DNA of 64,000 bases from Rosa chinensis (lineage: Eukaryota; Streptophyta; Magnoliopsida; Rosales; Rosaceae), in contig NC_037092.1 in NCBI RefSeq assembly GCF_002994745.2, positions 3,710,501-3,774,500 on the forward strand, given 5' to 3'. Below, in pieces: positions 23,701-35,218 of this stretch. How positions within the stretch are numbered: the stretch's first letter is position 1; each line of letters begins with the position of its first letter. Below the pieces are notes generated by a model. That model had not been told where the DNA came from. It saw only the letters and a program-made list of their open reading frames with translations, and did no database searches. A program made the position numbers and the translations under genes.

Positions 23701-24254
23701 CTATCAAAATGGTAAGCATGTTTCTGGTACTTGCATGTCTTTGGTTGTGATTTCATTTGAGTTATGCTAAAGCCTTTCAAATTTTTCATGATTCCAGCTC
23801 TCTCTCTCGCTGCCAATTTGAGAATAAACCTGAAATTTATACAACTTGGAATTCAAGAAGAAACTTTGGTCTCTCTATAATCCCACTATATTCATTTTCA
23901 TATACAACATTCTCTCTAGCCTTTGTTTTTTTGGTTGGTCACAATTGTAGACTGTTGGTTTAGTATCTATCATTCAAAGAAAAATGTGAATGATCAATTA
24001 GCACTACATGCACTCTGACATTATTATGATCAAAGCTCATCTATGTTATAACCAACTCATTCAAAATTGAATTGCTAATTCGTAAAGTTTGAATCTTTCA
24101 AAACTTATCAAGTACAAGGCTAATGAATTAGCCACAACTCTCTATTTGCCTAATTTTCAGGTTATACAGAAACTTTAGACAAAGACAATGAAAATGTTGT
24201 CCCAGATGGATGATTGTGGCCTCTATGCAATTATACCAAAGATGAGTTCACTGG
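20778..24254. other. Long intergenic stretch with possible transcript remnants
   Basis: No recognised gene. 22310-22500 looks like an untranslated leader (GA microsatellite at 22327-22342). An exon-like piece at 22902-23000 reads VKKDPLQIVKDSAALNVFRE then VKVSDKKKIIVSG, bounded by AG before and GT after. I do not recognise it. A-tracts occur at 21054-21100, and polypyrimidine runs at 23180-23320. Confidence 0.35.
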
Positions 24255-24372
24255 GGTACTGTTCATAGAACAGTAAATTTACAGTTCTGCCCTCTCTTTT
24301 TTTTTTTTTTCCTTCTGTAGACTGTAAACTCAGGTACTGTTTATAGGACAGTAAATTGGCTGTTTTGCCCTC
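24255..24372. repeat. Two 40-bp repeats, each carrying a 19-nt palindrome
   Basis: GGTACTGTTCATAGAACAGTA (the first 19-nt palindrome is 24257-24275, arms TACTGTTC/GAACAGTA) is followed by AATTTACAG and GCCCTC. A diverged copy lies 78 bp downstream (24335-24353, TACTGTTTATAGGACAGTA). Between them lies a T-run. This looks like the terminal or subterminal repeat of a MITE or a promoter-derived repeat. It has no coding content. Confidence 0.7.
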
Positions 24373-27300
24373 CTTTGATATTTTCTTTTCGTTCTGCTGT
24401 GCGTCGATCTTATCTTCTTTTCTCTTCTACAGTCGGCTGTTGCTGTGTATCGATTTTGGCTTCTTTTCTACTCACCAATCCTCAAAAGAACAACAGAGAG
24501 AAATACAGAGAGAGACCTGAAGCCCTCCTTTTTTCTCCTTCATTGTTCTACAAGCTTCTCATTCCATTGTTGCCATCAAAATAATCTTGAGAGAGAGAGA
24601 AATACCGTGTGTTTGTTTGCTTTGTGCGAAGAGATAGAGAGATCGATTGTTGCTGCAATCACGTAATCAACCGATCGATTGTTGATCGGTTTCTTTCATT
24701 TCTGAGTTGAATTGACAGAGAGTGGGGGTTGATTGGTTTGATTAGGTTTTGGCTGTCCACTATTTGATTCGAACGTTTGATTTTTCTGAGGAATTTGTAT
24801 TTGTTGATTGCAGATAGAGGTTCGGGGCGGTTGATTGGGCCGATTGGGGAAAACGGTGGAGCTGCACACGCCAAAAATGTACGGGTGAAGGTAATTTATA
24901 GGGGCAATTGATGAAATTGATGCTATTGTTTCAAAAGTTATGAACTTTTTGGTTTTGAGTGTTCTTCGGTTATGTCAGATTATGGTTTTAAGTTTTTGTC
25001 TTGACATAGAGAGTAATTAAGGTACATCTTTATGAAAAACTCACTAGAGATTGAGTAATCCATATTAGTCTTCATAGGTGACTTAGAATTGAGAATTTGA
25101 GATGTTATCTTCCAGTTTCTGAAGGTATATAGGAAATGACAGGTTCTCATACTAAACCCATGACCATTTGAAAGTGCCTCTTCGTCTCATTTCTATAATG
25201 TTATATTTCTTGGAGTTTTGTGCAGAGATGACCATGGAGATATAGTATAGGCTGTAACTAGGCCGTAGGCAACCTCCATTGCATATGAAACTAAATAAAA
25301 CAGTAGAGTTTTCTTTCATGAATGTCTTACATTTCATTTTTAGACTATGACACGAGCCAATATAAATACAATGAGGCAAAAACATGTGAAATCAATACAG
25401 AAATTTCGTCTTTTTGTTAATTTCTTGATGATCGATCAAGTAGTTTGATTAATTGGGTTGCTTATAACTTGCCCATCTTTCTTGCTTTCTTTGACATTCA
25501 TAGTACTTTTGAATTTCTCACTTTGAATATTGCTGACTGCTGAACTGGGTTGTTTTGCAGGATTTTGGTTTGTGCTGCTGCTGCTTTGTTTGAATTGGGT
25601 TGTTTCAGGTACATACTGTTAAAACTTGCTCAAGCTAATTTTGATATAAAACTTGCTCAGGATTAATTGTGTCTTTACATTTTTTGGGTTATAATTATGA
25701 TATAGAAGCTACTTTGTGATTCATCAATGATTTTCACTGCTGCTTTATTTGGCCTATTCAGTTCTCACCCAAAAAAGAAAAAGTTCTTTTGTTGTTGCTG
25801 TTGCATTGTTTTTTGTTTGTTTGTTTTTTTTTTTTTGGCTATTTGGGATTTGTAGGATTGCTTATACATAGGTTAAGGAAAATAGACTAATGGACTTTTT
25901 GAAGGAGTGATTTACTCGCGGAACTTTGATTTCTGTACTAATGTCAAATGGTTGGTTTATATTGAATTCCACTGATGTGATAGCAGAAAAGGTGCTGCTA
26001 AGAGCTCCAAAGTTACCAGTATGAATATGTAAAGCCTCTCAGTTATCAAATATGAACACATTACTGTGATTTCAGCTGAAAAGAAAGCATACTCACTGGT
26101 TTAGAGTCTGATATAGTTATGATACACAGCAAGAACTTTAAGTACATGGTAACGAATCTAAAACTCTCACTGCAGAAATTCAACACTCCAAAAAAAGTGT
26201 AAAACTTAGGCTGGCAATAGTACTGGGTTTGGACCAAAACTCACAGGATGCCACCGCATAATGTTCATCATTTTTTCTCTCTGAAACTTATTTTTCAATT
26301 ATTGTTAGCTGCATAAATGCTGAGTACCACTAGCATGAGACAAATTATACATGAAAATTGAAAGCCTGGTTGTAGTTGCAAATTCACAGATGGTTACCTG
26401 GGGTTGCCAGGTTTTTGGGATTGTAATAGGAACAGTGATGGGTAAAAATTACGTGTAATAAGCGTGGTTTTGGGAAATTTTCAGAGAGGGTTTTAATGTG
26501 GGGTTTGGGAGTCTGAAAGTAGAAATGCCAGAAATGCAGGATTGAGAAAGATTTGTGAAGTGACCTTGCTTGGAGAAAGTAACTGCACAGATTTTACCAA
26601 AACAATAGTTACCACTCTGAGTTTCAGGGGATTTAAAGACTATACCTTCTCTGAAAAAAGACTTTAAATCCCTTGAAGCTGAAGCTCAGCGAACGCACCC
26701 TGTACATAAATAGGCTTCAAAGATCTTTCTATTTCATGCATCCAGAGCACCAAAATTACAGCCAACCACACTGCAACTGCAAGGCAGTTTGGCCTTCGTC
26801 CTTTGCCAAAACCAAAAAGGTTTTGTCAAAATGATTCCCTTCTTGCCCCAGCGTCTCTATACAACACCCATTTCTGATGCTTTCATCATTAAAACCAAGA
26901 CCATAGTTCCACAACTCACTTAAATAGTAGACTTTCTACTTATGGAGTTTTATTAATCAGATTATTCTTGGAAACGCTTCATTCAAAGGCTGGTTCCCAA
27001 CCTAGAAATATCCCTAAAATGGTACGCATACTGCATTCATGATATTCAATCTTTCTGAAATTATAAGCATGAATGAGTATAGTTTGATTGTTAGTGACAC
27101 AGTCAAAAGACTTTGAATGGACATCTGATAATGCATTGAACTTTTTTTTTTTCTTAATTGTTTCTTTTCTTTGTAGTGTATAATTGTTACTAACCAACAT
27201 TTTATCTATTCCTCAGTGCTTCAAATTACAAATGCATAGAAGGTTAGCAAAGACACTACAAACTCGCATCAAGTGCATGCCAAGCAAGATTGAAAACTGA

Positions 27301-27703
27301 AGGACCGTCTTTAGAATAGTGTCAATAGAAGAACAATGAAGCCATGAAGATATTTTTTGCTTCCTACATGGCAATGCTTTGTGGTAAAATCACAACAACT
27401 TTTTTTTTTTGATAAGACAATGGTTTATATGAAGCAATGAAGACCATTTTTGCTCCCACATAATGGTTTGTACCAAGGCTACATGCAAAAATGCAACTCC
27501 TAAAACTAGATTCATACAATGTAAACTAGCTTTTAAACAATTTTGTTTATTACACAGGTTTGTCGTTTCATATAAACACATCTTGGTTTTATTTGTCAGC
27601 CAAAAACTCAAAACACACGGGACATAAAGAGCTTAAATCTATCCTGCGCCATCGCGTTTCTCTTTTGTATTTCATTATTCTAATTTATTGACAAGAATAA
27701 ATT
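24373..27703. other. Intergenic, no supported gene
   Basis: 24374-24480 contains a diverged local duplication (CTGCTGTGCGTCGATCTTAT and CTGTTGCTGTGTATCGATTT), and GA repeats lie at 24590-24602. 24780-24900 looks like a leader exon with a donor-like end, but no protein can be assigned. 26380-27700 is AT-rich with poly-T runs (27142-27153, 27400-27412). If the Helitron end at 27732 is real, part of this stretch is the body of that element. Confidence 0.4.
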
Positions 27704-27732
27704 CCGCAGCAAAGCGCGGGTCGCATTTCTAG
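27704..27732 (+). mobile_element. Candidate Helitron 3' terminus next to ABC1K duplication
   Basis: The sequence CCGCAGCAAAGCGCGG (short GC stem, 27704-27719) is followed by GTCGCATTT and then CTAG at 27729-27732, with T as the next base. GC-rich hairpin, about 10 bp, CTAG, then T fits the Helitron 3' end. The similarity between the two ABC1K segments starts at 27733, immediately after CTAG. This supports a real insertion boundary. The 5' end was not found; the element would lie to the left. Confidence 0.55.
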
Positions 27733-30700
27733 TCATTATGAAACTCATGAAATATGAACAATCTTGTTGCATTTTTAAGTACAAAAATGTTATTTTGTGT
27801 ACTTGTGTTGGGCTCGTGCAAAAATAATTGAAAGGCTTGCTAATAAACATGACAAAGAATGACATAACAAAAATGTATAAAACAATAACAGCTTACAAGA
27901 CCAATTGCCTAATGACCTATAGCTTTTGAATTTGATAGTCATCTACTATCAATTTTACAGTTTACTTTTCTGAATAAATCAATTTTACACAGTTGCAAGA
28001 TATCAGGCTCAGCAAAATAGCTGGCCTCCAAAAGAAGTGTAAAAGAATGAATTGCACTTTATTTCTATATGTTACTTCTCCTGCGCTTGCTTCTGAATTG
28101 GTGAGGCTTTAAAAAGGGTAATGGTTGTTGATCAATACAAGGTAAATACGAAAAGATATCGTCGAAGAAAAACATAATAATGACTTTCGGAAAAAAAGGA
28201 AAAAATAAATTAACAAACAATATAAGCCCTAAGACAATCGTGTCCGTTTCTCAGACTGTTTTGGTTTTTAGAAGTGTCAAAATTGTACTAAACAATACTA
28301 GGAGCATGGACGAACTTAAGGAGCCATTAGCCCCTCGATTGTGTATGAAAGGGACTTTGCCCAGTCGGCCTTGAGAAGCAGAGTTTGCAAGGTATGCATC
28401 ACATTGTATGCTGGATCAAGTTTCCTCTGCCATCCCTGCAAAACATAACCAGGGTGATAATCAGATCAGTTATTAATGACCACGTCAGTAAAAATAAATG
28501 TTGGAGCAAATCGCCAGACAATTTTATTTGTAAATGACAACTGACATGCAATTTCATTAATTTCAACCAGTTGGCTGAGAACCTCTGTTATTTGTTTTCA
28601 CGCAATTGTCAAAGGAAAACCACAACTTCTTTCTATCAAAAATTCTACTGAACCCATTGTTTGTAATTGGCACAGGCCGAGTGGTTGGATTACCAAACGC
28701 TCTTCATAGTATTCAGGGGTTACCAACCAAACTATCCAAAACCAATTAAGCAAAGTCCAGATTTAAGGGGAAAAGGGAAGATCATAGGAAAATGTCGATA
28801 AGGGTTTTTAGATTTATCTTATTCATATAAACAACAAAAACTACAGAAGAATGTCATGAACAACAGACTGGTGAAAGCAAAAAAGGAAACAATGTGGAAA
28901 TAAAAGAAAAGATAACTTCATGAGTGTTCATCACTGTTCCTCTACTTCAAAGTTTTTGAAATCTATCAGTGTTGGGGTTTGCAATACAACGGCATTCTGG
29001 AAGCTTCGCAGTATATGCAAGTGAAAATCTAAATATAGTTTCCATTGCATAAGAGAATGCTTTGGCTTCTGAAGATAAAAAAAAAGATTACCTCAAGAAC
29101 CAATGTTGTCACCATGACAGTACAAACATTGCCATCAACATTGACTCTATGCCGCCTAACTTTCTCCAGTAACTGCTGCATGCAATCAGCAGGATGAACC
29201 AGATCACCTTCTGGAGTACCCCAGAAAGTGAATGACTCCTCCACTTCCTGTAAGAAGAAAATGGTTAGGGAACTCTGGCAGAGAACCTAGCAAATGCTTC
29301 CCAAGTTCATAAAATCTTTGTATTCACATAATATTGGATCCTATGATCCACAAATGCCTACAATATAAGTAAATACACATGGAAACAAAATTAAGATAAA
29401 GAAACTCAAAAGAATCATAAAGTTCATTGCTAGAAGCATTAACTTAATAGACCAGAAAAACAAAAAGAACAGTACATTTACCACATCTTGAATTCAACAT
29501 GAATCTCATCTAAATTTATTCTAAAAATTGTGCTTAATAGAGGTCGTGCTTGGAGTTTCAGAAAAAAACTATTGCCAGGGAAGCTGGATTAAATATGAAA
29601 TTCTTTATTTTATTTTATTTTGTACAAAATATACATTTAACACCAACCAAAAACAGAAAAGAGCGATGTGTCTTCAGAACTGTTGAAAATAACAAGGAAA
29701 AACCTAAGAAGGTGACTTAGGATTCAAGAGAGTTGAGTTTTGCAAGAAAACTAAAAATACCAATAAGCTTTTCATTTTAGTTAGAGCATCAAACCCTGCA
29801 ACCTTATGCCAGTCACTTTAAAGTTTTCTAAAAGTAAAGTTGTCCAACAATTATACCTCAATGAAAGCCTTTGGATTTGGGCAATTCTGTTGCTTAGAGA
29901 GTCTTAGTGTGCACTCAGCAGCAGTGCGCCCATCACGACGTGCAACAGCCTTGAAAAATTCAAGTAAATTCACTCTGTCACTTCTAGAGAGTTCAGCAGT
30001 CATGCCTACATCAAGGAAAATGACATGAGGCTTTGATTTAAACAGTCGCTTCCTAGAAGGCTTGTTCTGAGCCACCCGAACAAGTATGTTCCCAGGATGC
30101 ATGTCTGCATGTATAAAGTTGTCCACCTGAAAAAAGAAACTTGGATAACTTGTAAGCCATGCTATATCATACTTCACGTCTCAAATTAAACAGGAAATAA
30201 TGACCAAGCAAAAGTTATAAGACAGAAATCACTATCTTCCAAAGTCAAAAAAATGCCTACGAGATTTTTAGTGAAAAAATAAAACTGCACCAAAGCAATG
30301 CAACCGCCAACTGACATAAAAAGTACATGTGAACGTTACCAGGAGCATCTTCAGAAGTGCATGCGTTCCAATGTGAGCAAGTGCAGATTTAATCCGTTCG
30401 TGCCCTTGAAGATCATCAACATAATGTGAGACGCATTCCCCTTGCTCATATGTTTCCACTAAAACAGCAGGATGCACAAGTGGATACAAAGGCTTTGGGA
30501 AAGAGACGTCCTTCCATCTACGAAAATTATAAGTAAAGCGGCTCAAATTGGCAGCTTCCCTTGCAAGGTCAACTTGAGACATCATAAAAACTGAAAACTG
30601 TTGTACACTTTCATCCAATCTCCACCACTTTAAAGTAGGAATGAACTTTGACATTTTTGCTACTAAATTGATTATTACAAAATCTCTCCTAATTGATTCA

Positions 30701-30843
30701 CCAACACCAGGATGTCTAACCTTAACTGCAACTACTATGGGCTTCACCCGTTGACCAGGGTATCGAAATTTCAAAGTAGCCCGATGCACTTGAGCAATAC
30801 TCCCAGATGCTACTGGTGTCTCTTCAAAGTTTTCAAAAATTTC
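27733..30843 (-). repeat. Segmental duplication, copy 2 (ABC1K segment)
   Basis: This is the partner of 4730-7864, collinear through the same three introns and the 3' flank. Differences are scattered substitutions and small indels; for example, copy 2 lacks about 30 bp of intron near 30318. This copy continues uninterrupted upstream into the full gene, so it keeps the ancestral structure. Confidence 0.9.
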
Positions 30844-32184
30844 GGGCAGCCTGCGGCCAAATGATTTTTCAATTGTCTTCTTCGTGTAGGCAAAGCTATG
30901 TTCAGGAGCTTTGGTATGAAGCTCGGAAAGTTTGGTGCATACATCTCTGGGGAAGAGATCAGGACGAGTGGCTGCCCATTGACCCCATTTGATGAAAGCA
31001 GGACCTGCTCTTTCCAATGTACGAAGAACAACACGAAGCCACAATCTCCTAAACTGAGGTCCACAGGAATCAGCAAAAGGAGCCATCATTATGCTTGGTG
31101 AGAACAAGATCCCTAGATAGATTGCTCTCAGCAACAAGATTATACCTTCTACAACTGAAAATACTAATGAGCTCACTAAAGCATGTCCATTTTCTGCACG
31201 AGTGTACAAGGTAGTCTGTGGCAGCGGTGGTGCATAGTGGTCCTTCTCTGCCAAAGTCCTCTGTGCCCATGCTAGCTTCCCACTTGAGGCAGCAAAAACG
31301 CCCGGAAACAACAACCCATAGCGAGTTATTCCCAAGCTGAATGCTTGAGCAATCCTATCTATTGGCGAAAATCTATAACCACCATTGGAATAAAACTTTT
31401 TGGAGAGCCTTTTCCATATAATTTGTGCATTGTGTCTCACGGCACTCCTTGCCGCTGGGATGGTAGAAAAATTCCTGGAATAACTACTCTGACAAAAGCT
31501 CTTTGTGGTATTGTACAATGAGAATCGGGCCTCTCCTCTATTAGGAAAGGTATACTCCCTGTAGTACCTGCATTGGGGAAGCCGCAGGCCAATTCTAACA
31601 ACTGTTCCATACTTGACCGCTTCAGTGTAGCCCTGTTTCTGGCTCTTCACAACAGAATTCACAACTCTGCTAAAACTCCTCAACGTCAATAATCTGCATT
31701 CCAATTACGAAAGCCAATTAAACTACCCCGCATCAATGGAGCACCGAAAAAAACCAAAAACCCTTGAATGCTATGCTTCAATAATAACCTAAATGGGAAC
31801 AAACCCTCTTTCTCTAATCCACAAACAATCACAAAATCCCAGTTTTCACCACAACCCAATCTCTCAATGATCAACATGCTCAAAAAAGCAACACCCTTTC
31901 TGATTTCCACCACCATAACGAATCCAAAAACCGTAAACCCATCAATCCTCTGCTTCATTCACACATTAAAAAATCACCATCCCAAAACAAATTAATTAAA
32001 TTCCATTTTTTTTTTTTACCGCAATTCAATCCCACAATGACCACCAACCTCAAAAAAAAAAAGTAAAAAAGGAATTACCTTTATGATTCAAACCACCAAA
32101 ATGAATCGAAAAAACGAAAACCCAGCTCAGAAAACCAGAGAAAACAAAGAAAGGAGCAAAAACAAAAGGGCCCAACCTTGACAT
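28316..32184 (-). CDS. ADCK2-like ABC1 (aarF-domain) atypical kinase, complete copy
   Basis: Five coding exons: 32177-32184 (8 nt, ATGTCAAG), 30340-31693, 29857-30126, 29092-29247 and 28316-28435. They total 1908 nt, or 635 residues. The N-terminus (MSRLLTLRSF..., Arg/Ser-rich, FSTIPAARSA) suits a mitochondrial targeting peptide. A hydrophobic segment near residues 195-225 (LVFSVVEGIILLLRAIYLGI) precedes the ABC1 signature KxGQ (FIKWGQWAATRPDLFP). Then come the modified glycine loop VASGSIAQVHRA, the lysine VAVKVRHPG, EAANLSRF, HADMHPGNI and LDVGMTAEL. Order and motifs match animal ADCK2. Family members are UbiB-type ATPases/kinases linked to ubiquinone or lipid metabolism in mitochondria. 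The first in-frame codon of the big exon is preceded by a stop, so the 8-nt exon supplies the ATG. No lesion seen. Substrate is unknown. Confidence 0.9.
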
Positions 32185-33060
32185 GGCGATCGAATCTGGG
32201 TTGGGGCTAACGTGCGCGGGAAGAATAGGGTTGTATTAGCCAGCATTTTCGTCTCATGGACTCGTTGGTCGTCGGTGAAGATTGATCTAAGCTCTCTAAT
32301 TTTGGTGAGGTCGGTTTGAGGGTTTCAGAGAATTTCAGACAGAGTCGGCGAATCTGAGCTTTTGGAATTAAAAGAGAAGAAGAAGGGGGGCTTCTTCTTC
32401 CCGGGTTATTTTTGGGCCCGGTTTGGACTTTAATGGAAACCCAAACATTGGGGAAAAGTGTGAGGGTTTTCTTGTCCTCCAAAAAAAGAAAAAGAAGAAT
32501 CCAAATAGGCTGTTGTGAATTATTTTCCTTGCAGAAGAGGTAGAGAGAGACTCATAGCCTCCAGCATTTGATATATAGTAAAGTAATAAGAAACTATGTT
32601 TTGAAGTAGTACTTCATGTATTTGTGGACTGAATTGCGTCGAGTTTTGCTTGAATAAGTGCTTGTTTTTAGTATGTTTGCTTGAATAAGTGCTTGTTTTT
32701 AGTATGTAACGTAGAGTTGGATATTGACAATGTTAGTTCTAAGTCGGTCATCTCAGCAAATAATCAATCAAAGTTGCAAATTAATTAGTCATCTTACATC
32801 AAACAAAAAGAATATTAACGCTTACCTATAGTGTCCATTTAGGCATTTATTTAATTATTGGAGTTGTTTTTATCATGACATTTGATCGATATATGTAAAT
32901 TGAATATAAAAAAACAAATTCAGTTGGACCGGGGACCCACCCAAATGTTTTCTGTCTGCACTTTAATCTAATAGTGATCAGACTACATATATCAATTGTG
33001 TTCTTTCAACAACAAAAAAAAAAGAAAAAAAAAAAAAAAGAAAGAACCCACCAAAAAGAA
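32185..33060. other. ABC1K upstream region and intergenic DNA
   Basis: The region up to about 32480 is GC-richer and probably holds the untranslated leader and promoter of the minus-strand ABC1K gene; no clear TATA box was located. From 32500 on the DNA is AT-rich. A 31-bp tandem duplication (TTTGCTTGAATAAGTGCTTG unit) lies at about 32645-32706. A-rich tracts at 33009-33050 may be an old retroposon tail. Confidence 0.5.
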
Positions 33061-33487
33061 AAATGTCTAGAGAGAGAGAGTCTCCCTTCTCTCTAGCTTT
33101 GCAAAACAAAACCCCCAGCTCCACTACATTTGTTTCTGGTTTCAGCACACAAACAGATCCAACATTTCATACTCTTGATTAGAGAAATGATATCAACAAA
33201 AGGGTCGAGCCCTTCTTGATTCCCAAGAAGGGAGCAGTCTACTCTGTGCTTTGGTTCAACTCAACTAGAGTTTTCGAATCTACAAAAGAGACAGACTCTT
33301 GACCTTGCGTTTGACATCTTTTTCTATTCTCCTTTACTGTTGGTGATTGTTTTTTAGCTTTTATCCTTCCCTCTCTCTTTTCAAATGAGATTTGGTCCCC
33401 TTTGTGGTCTGTTTTTTCAGAGCATCTGTCTCTAAGAGGTCTGTTCCCTTTGTGGTTGTTTTAGAGCTTCAGTCTCTAACTACTAAG

Positions 33488-35218
33488 ATGGCTTCATCCT
33501 CAAATGGTGGTGGTGATATTCCATTTGAAGATGAGGAAATCATTGAGGCTATGTCCATCAATTTCGAAAATAGCGTCGATTTCGTAGACCTGGAGTATGG
33601 GATAAACCTGGTGGGTACCCTAATTGCAGATGAAGAACCGGGTCTAGGTGGGACTAAGGCAGCTATCATGAGTATGTGGAAGACACTTGGTCAAGTCAGA
33701 ATCATCAGGGTTAAGAAGAATGTCTATTCCCTAACAGTTGGTTCAGAAAAGCTTGCAACCAAGTTAATCGATGACAGTCCATGGAACGTCAAGGGTTATT
33801 GTTTCACGGTACGTCACTGGCCACCTCGCCATGCTATTGATGATCTTGAGCCACACAGAGCTACCTATTGGATACAAGCACATGGTATTCCAATGGACCA
33901 GATATCTACTCATAATGGAAGAAAGCTGGGCAATCTCTTGGGCTCAGTTATTGATGTGGAAGATCCTCGAGTCTATGGGAACAGAGGATTTATGAGGATT
34001 AGAGTGGATTTTGATACCAGAAGACCTCTAGCTACCTTCTGCCAGCTTCCTAGAAATAACTCTGCTACGACAAAGATCAGACTACGTTATGAGAACCTGA
34101 AATGCTTCTGCTTCAAGTGCGGGAGGCTAGGCCATATGGTGACTGCGTGCAGATACCAGGTAAACCCAATTCTGCTGAAACTTGGGGTTGTGTATGATAA
34201 CTCTCTGGTTGCTGAACCTCTACAGAAACCAGTGTTCACACAAGCACACTTTCCACCGGATTTCCCTTATGCTCCGACAACCGGAATATTCCGACGGAGC
34301 AGGAAGGAGATTCCAAACAAATTCAAATATATGGGTGTCAGACATGATGTGACAGAGGATACTTGTGAGGGAGAAGGGTCCAAATCTAAACTCTGCTCAA
34401 GGCTTGAAAATGATGGCCCTTCCTCACCAATTATGTCAGATGGTCAACTTTCTGTGTCAACAAAGGGGATACAAGGAAAAAGAACCACTAAGCAGTGGGT
34501 AGACATGTGGGATCCTGACACACATGGCTCACTATACAGGAATGGGAGTGTTACCGTTGCAATGAATGGGCTGAGCATCAGGCCCAACTCCTGGGCTGAT
34601 CCCGAGTGCATCCCTCCTTGGGCCTTCAAGAATAAGGAGGACTTCCTTCGAGCTAACCCAATGTTTCCTGTTCCTGGCTACATTGAGGTTGAGCTGGAGC
34701 CCACTATCACCCCACCCAAATTTACCTCACCAAAAATTGTTGAGTTACAGCAATCTGTCCCCCCTCTGGACTCATCCACTTTTCGAAAAAGGAAAATAAT
34801 TCTGGAGACTGGAGACGAGGAGGAGAAGCACTCCAAAAACAAGAAAACAAAGAAGATGCGTTGCCCAGGGCTGAATCCCTCTACAGGAGGTAATAGTGGA
34901 AGAGGTAGAGGAAGGGGATGTAGAGGGAGAGGAAAGGGGGGACATGATGTTGCTGATAATGATATGAAGGACACTTTGTTAGAAATAAAGAACAGAGGAA
35001 GAAAAAGAAGCAGAGGGAACAAAGGAGGAAAAGGAAAAGGGAGAGGAAGTGTATCGGTGTCGGCTGAGTTTATCTCTGGTTTACTTGATGAGTCCTACTC
35101 AGCACCCACAGCTGAAAATACTCATGTTGCAGTAGCTATTGTGGAAGAAGGTATGGAGGACGTAACCCACCTCCAGGGCTGTGGCGGCTGGCCGAATTCA
35201 GCTGCAAGGAACCAATGA
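33488..35218 (+). CDS. LINE ORF1, nucleic-acid-binding protein
   Basis: The frame from ATG 33488 (MASSSNGGGDIPFEDEEIIE) gives 576 residues. I prefer this start to the upstream non-ATG extension to 33392. The N-terminal half has the DUF4283-type fold common in plant LINE ORF1 (for example KLIDDSPWNVKGYCFTVRHW). It is followed by a CCHC knuckle CFKCGRLGHMVTAC near residues 218-231. The C-terminal third is basic and rich in RG/GR (GRGRGRGCRGRGKGG) with a KKTKK cluster, suited to RNA binding. Its TGA stop overlaps the ORF2 ATG as ATGA. In the family the protein coats LINE RNA in the ribonucleoprotein particle. The frame is intact. Confidence 0.9.
   Translation: MASSSNGGGDIPFEDEEIIEAMSINFENSVDFVDLEYGINLVGTLIADEEPGLGGTKAAIMSMWKTLGQVRIIRVKKNVYSLTVGSEKLATKLIDDSPWNVKGYCFTVRHWPPRHAIDDLEPHRATYWIQAHGIPMDQISTHNGRKLGNLLGSVIDVEDPRVYGNRGFMRIRVDFDTRRPLATFCQLPRNNSATTKIRLRYENLKCFCFKCGRLGHMVTACRYQVNPILLKLGVVYDNSLVAEPLQKPVFTQAHFPPDFPYAPTTGIFRRSRKEIPNKFKYMGVRHDVTEDTCEGEGSKSKLCSRLENDGPSSPIMSDGQLSVSTKGIQGKRTTKQWVDMWDPDTHGSLYRNGSVTVAMNGLSIRPNSWADPECIPPWAFKNKEDFLRANPMFPVPGYIEVELEPTITPPKFTSPKIVELQQSVPPLDSSTFRKRKIILETGDEEEKHSKNKKTKKMRCPGLNPSTGGNSGRGRGRGCRGRGKGGHDVADNDMKDTLLEIKNRGRKRSRGNKGGKGKGRGSVSVSAEFISGLLDESYSAPTAENTHVAVAIVEEGMEDVTHLQGCGGWPNSAARNQ

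Noticed and set aside
31702..31704. TTG at this position as start of the ABC1K gene, or loss of its start codon
   Set aside because: The 8-nt exon at 32177-32184 supplies an ATG in phase with good splice sites, so no start loss is needed.
31686..31958. A separate 90-codon minus-strand frame upstream of the ABC1K exon
   Set aside because: It lies in the first intron and has no domain; its overlap with the exon start is chance.
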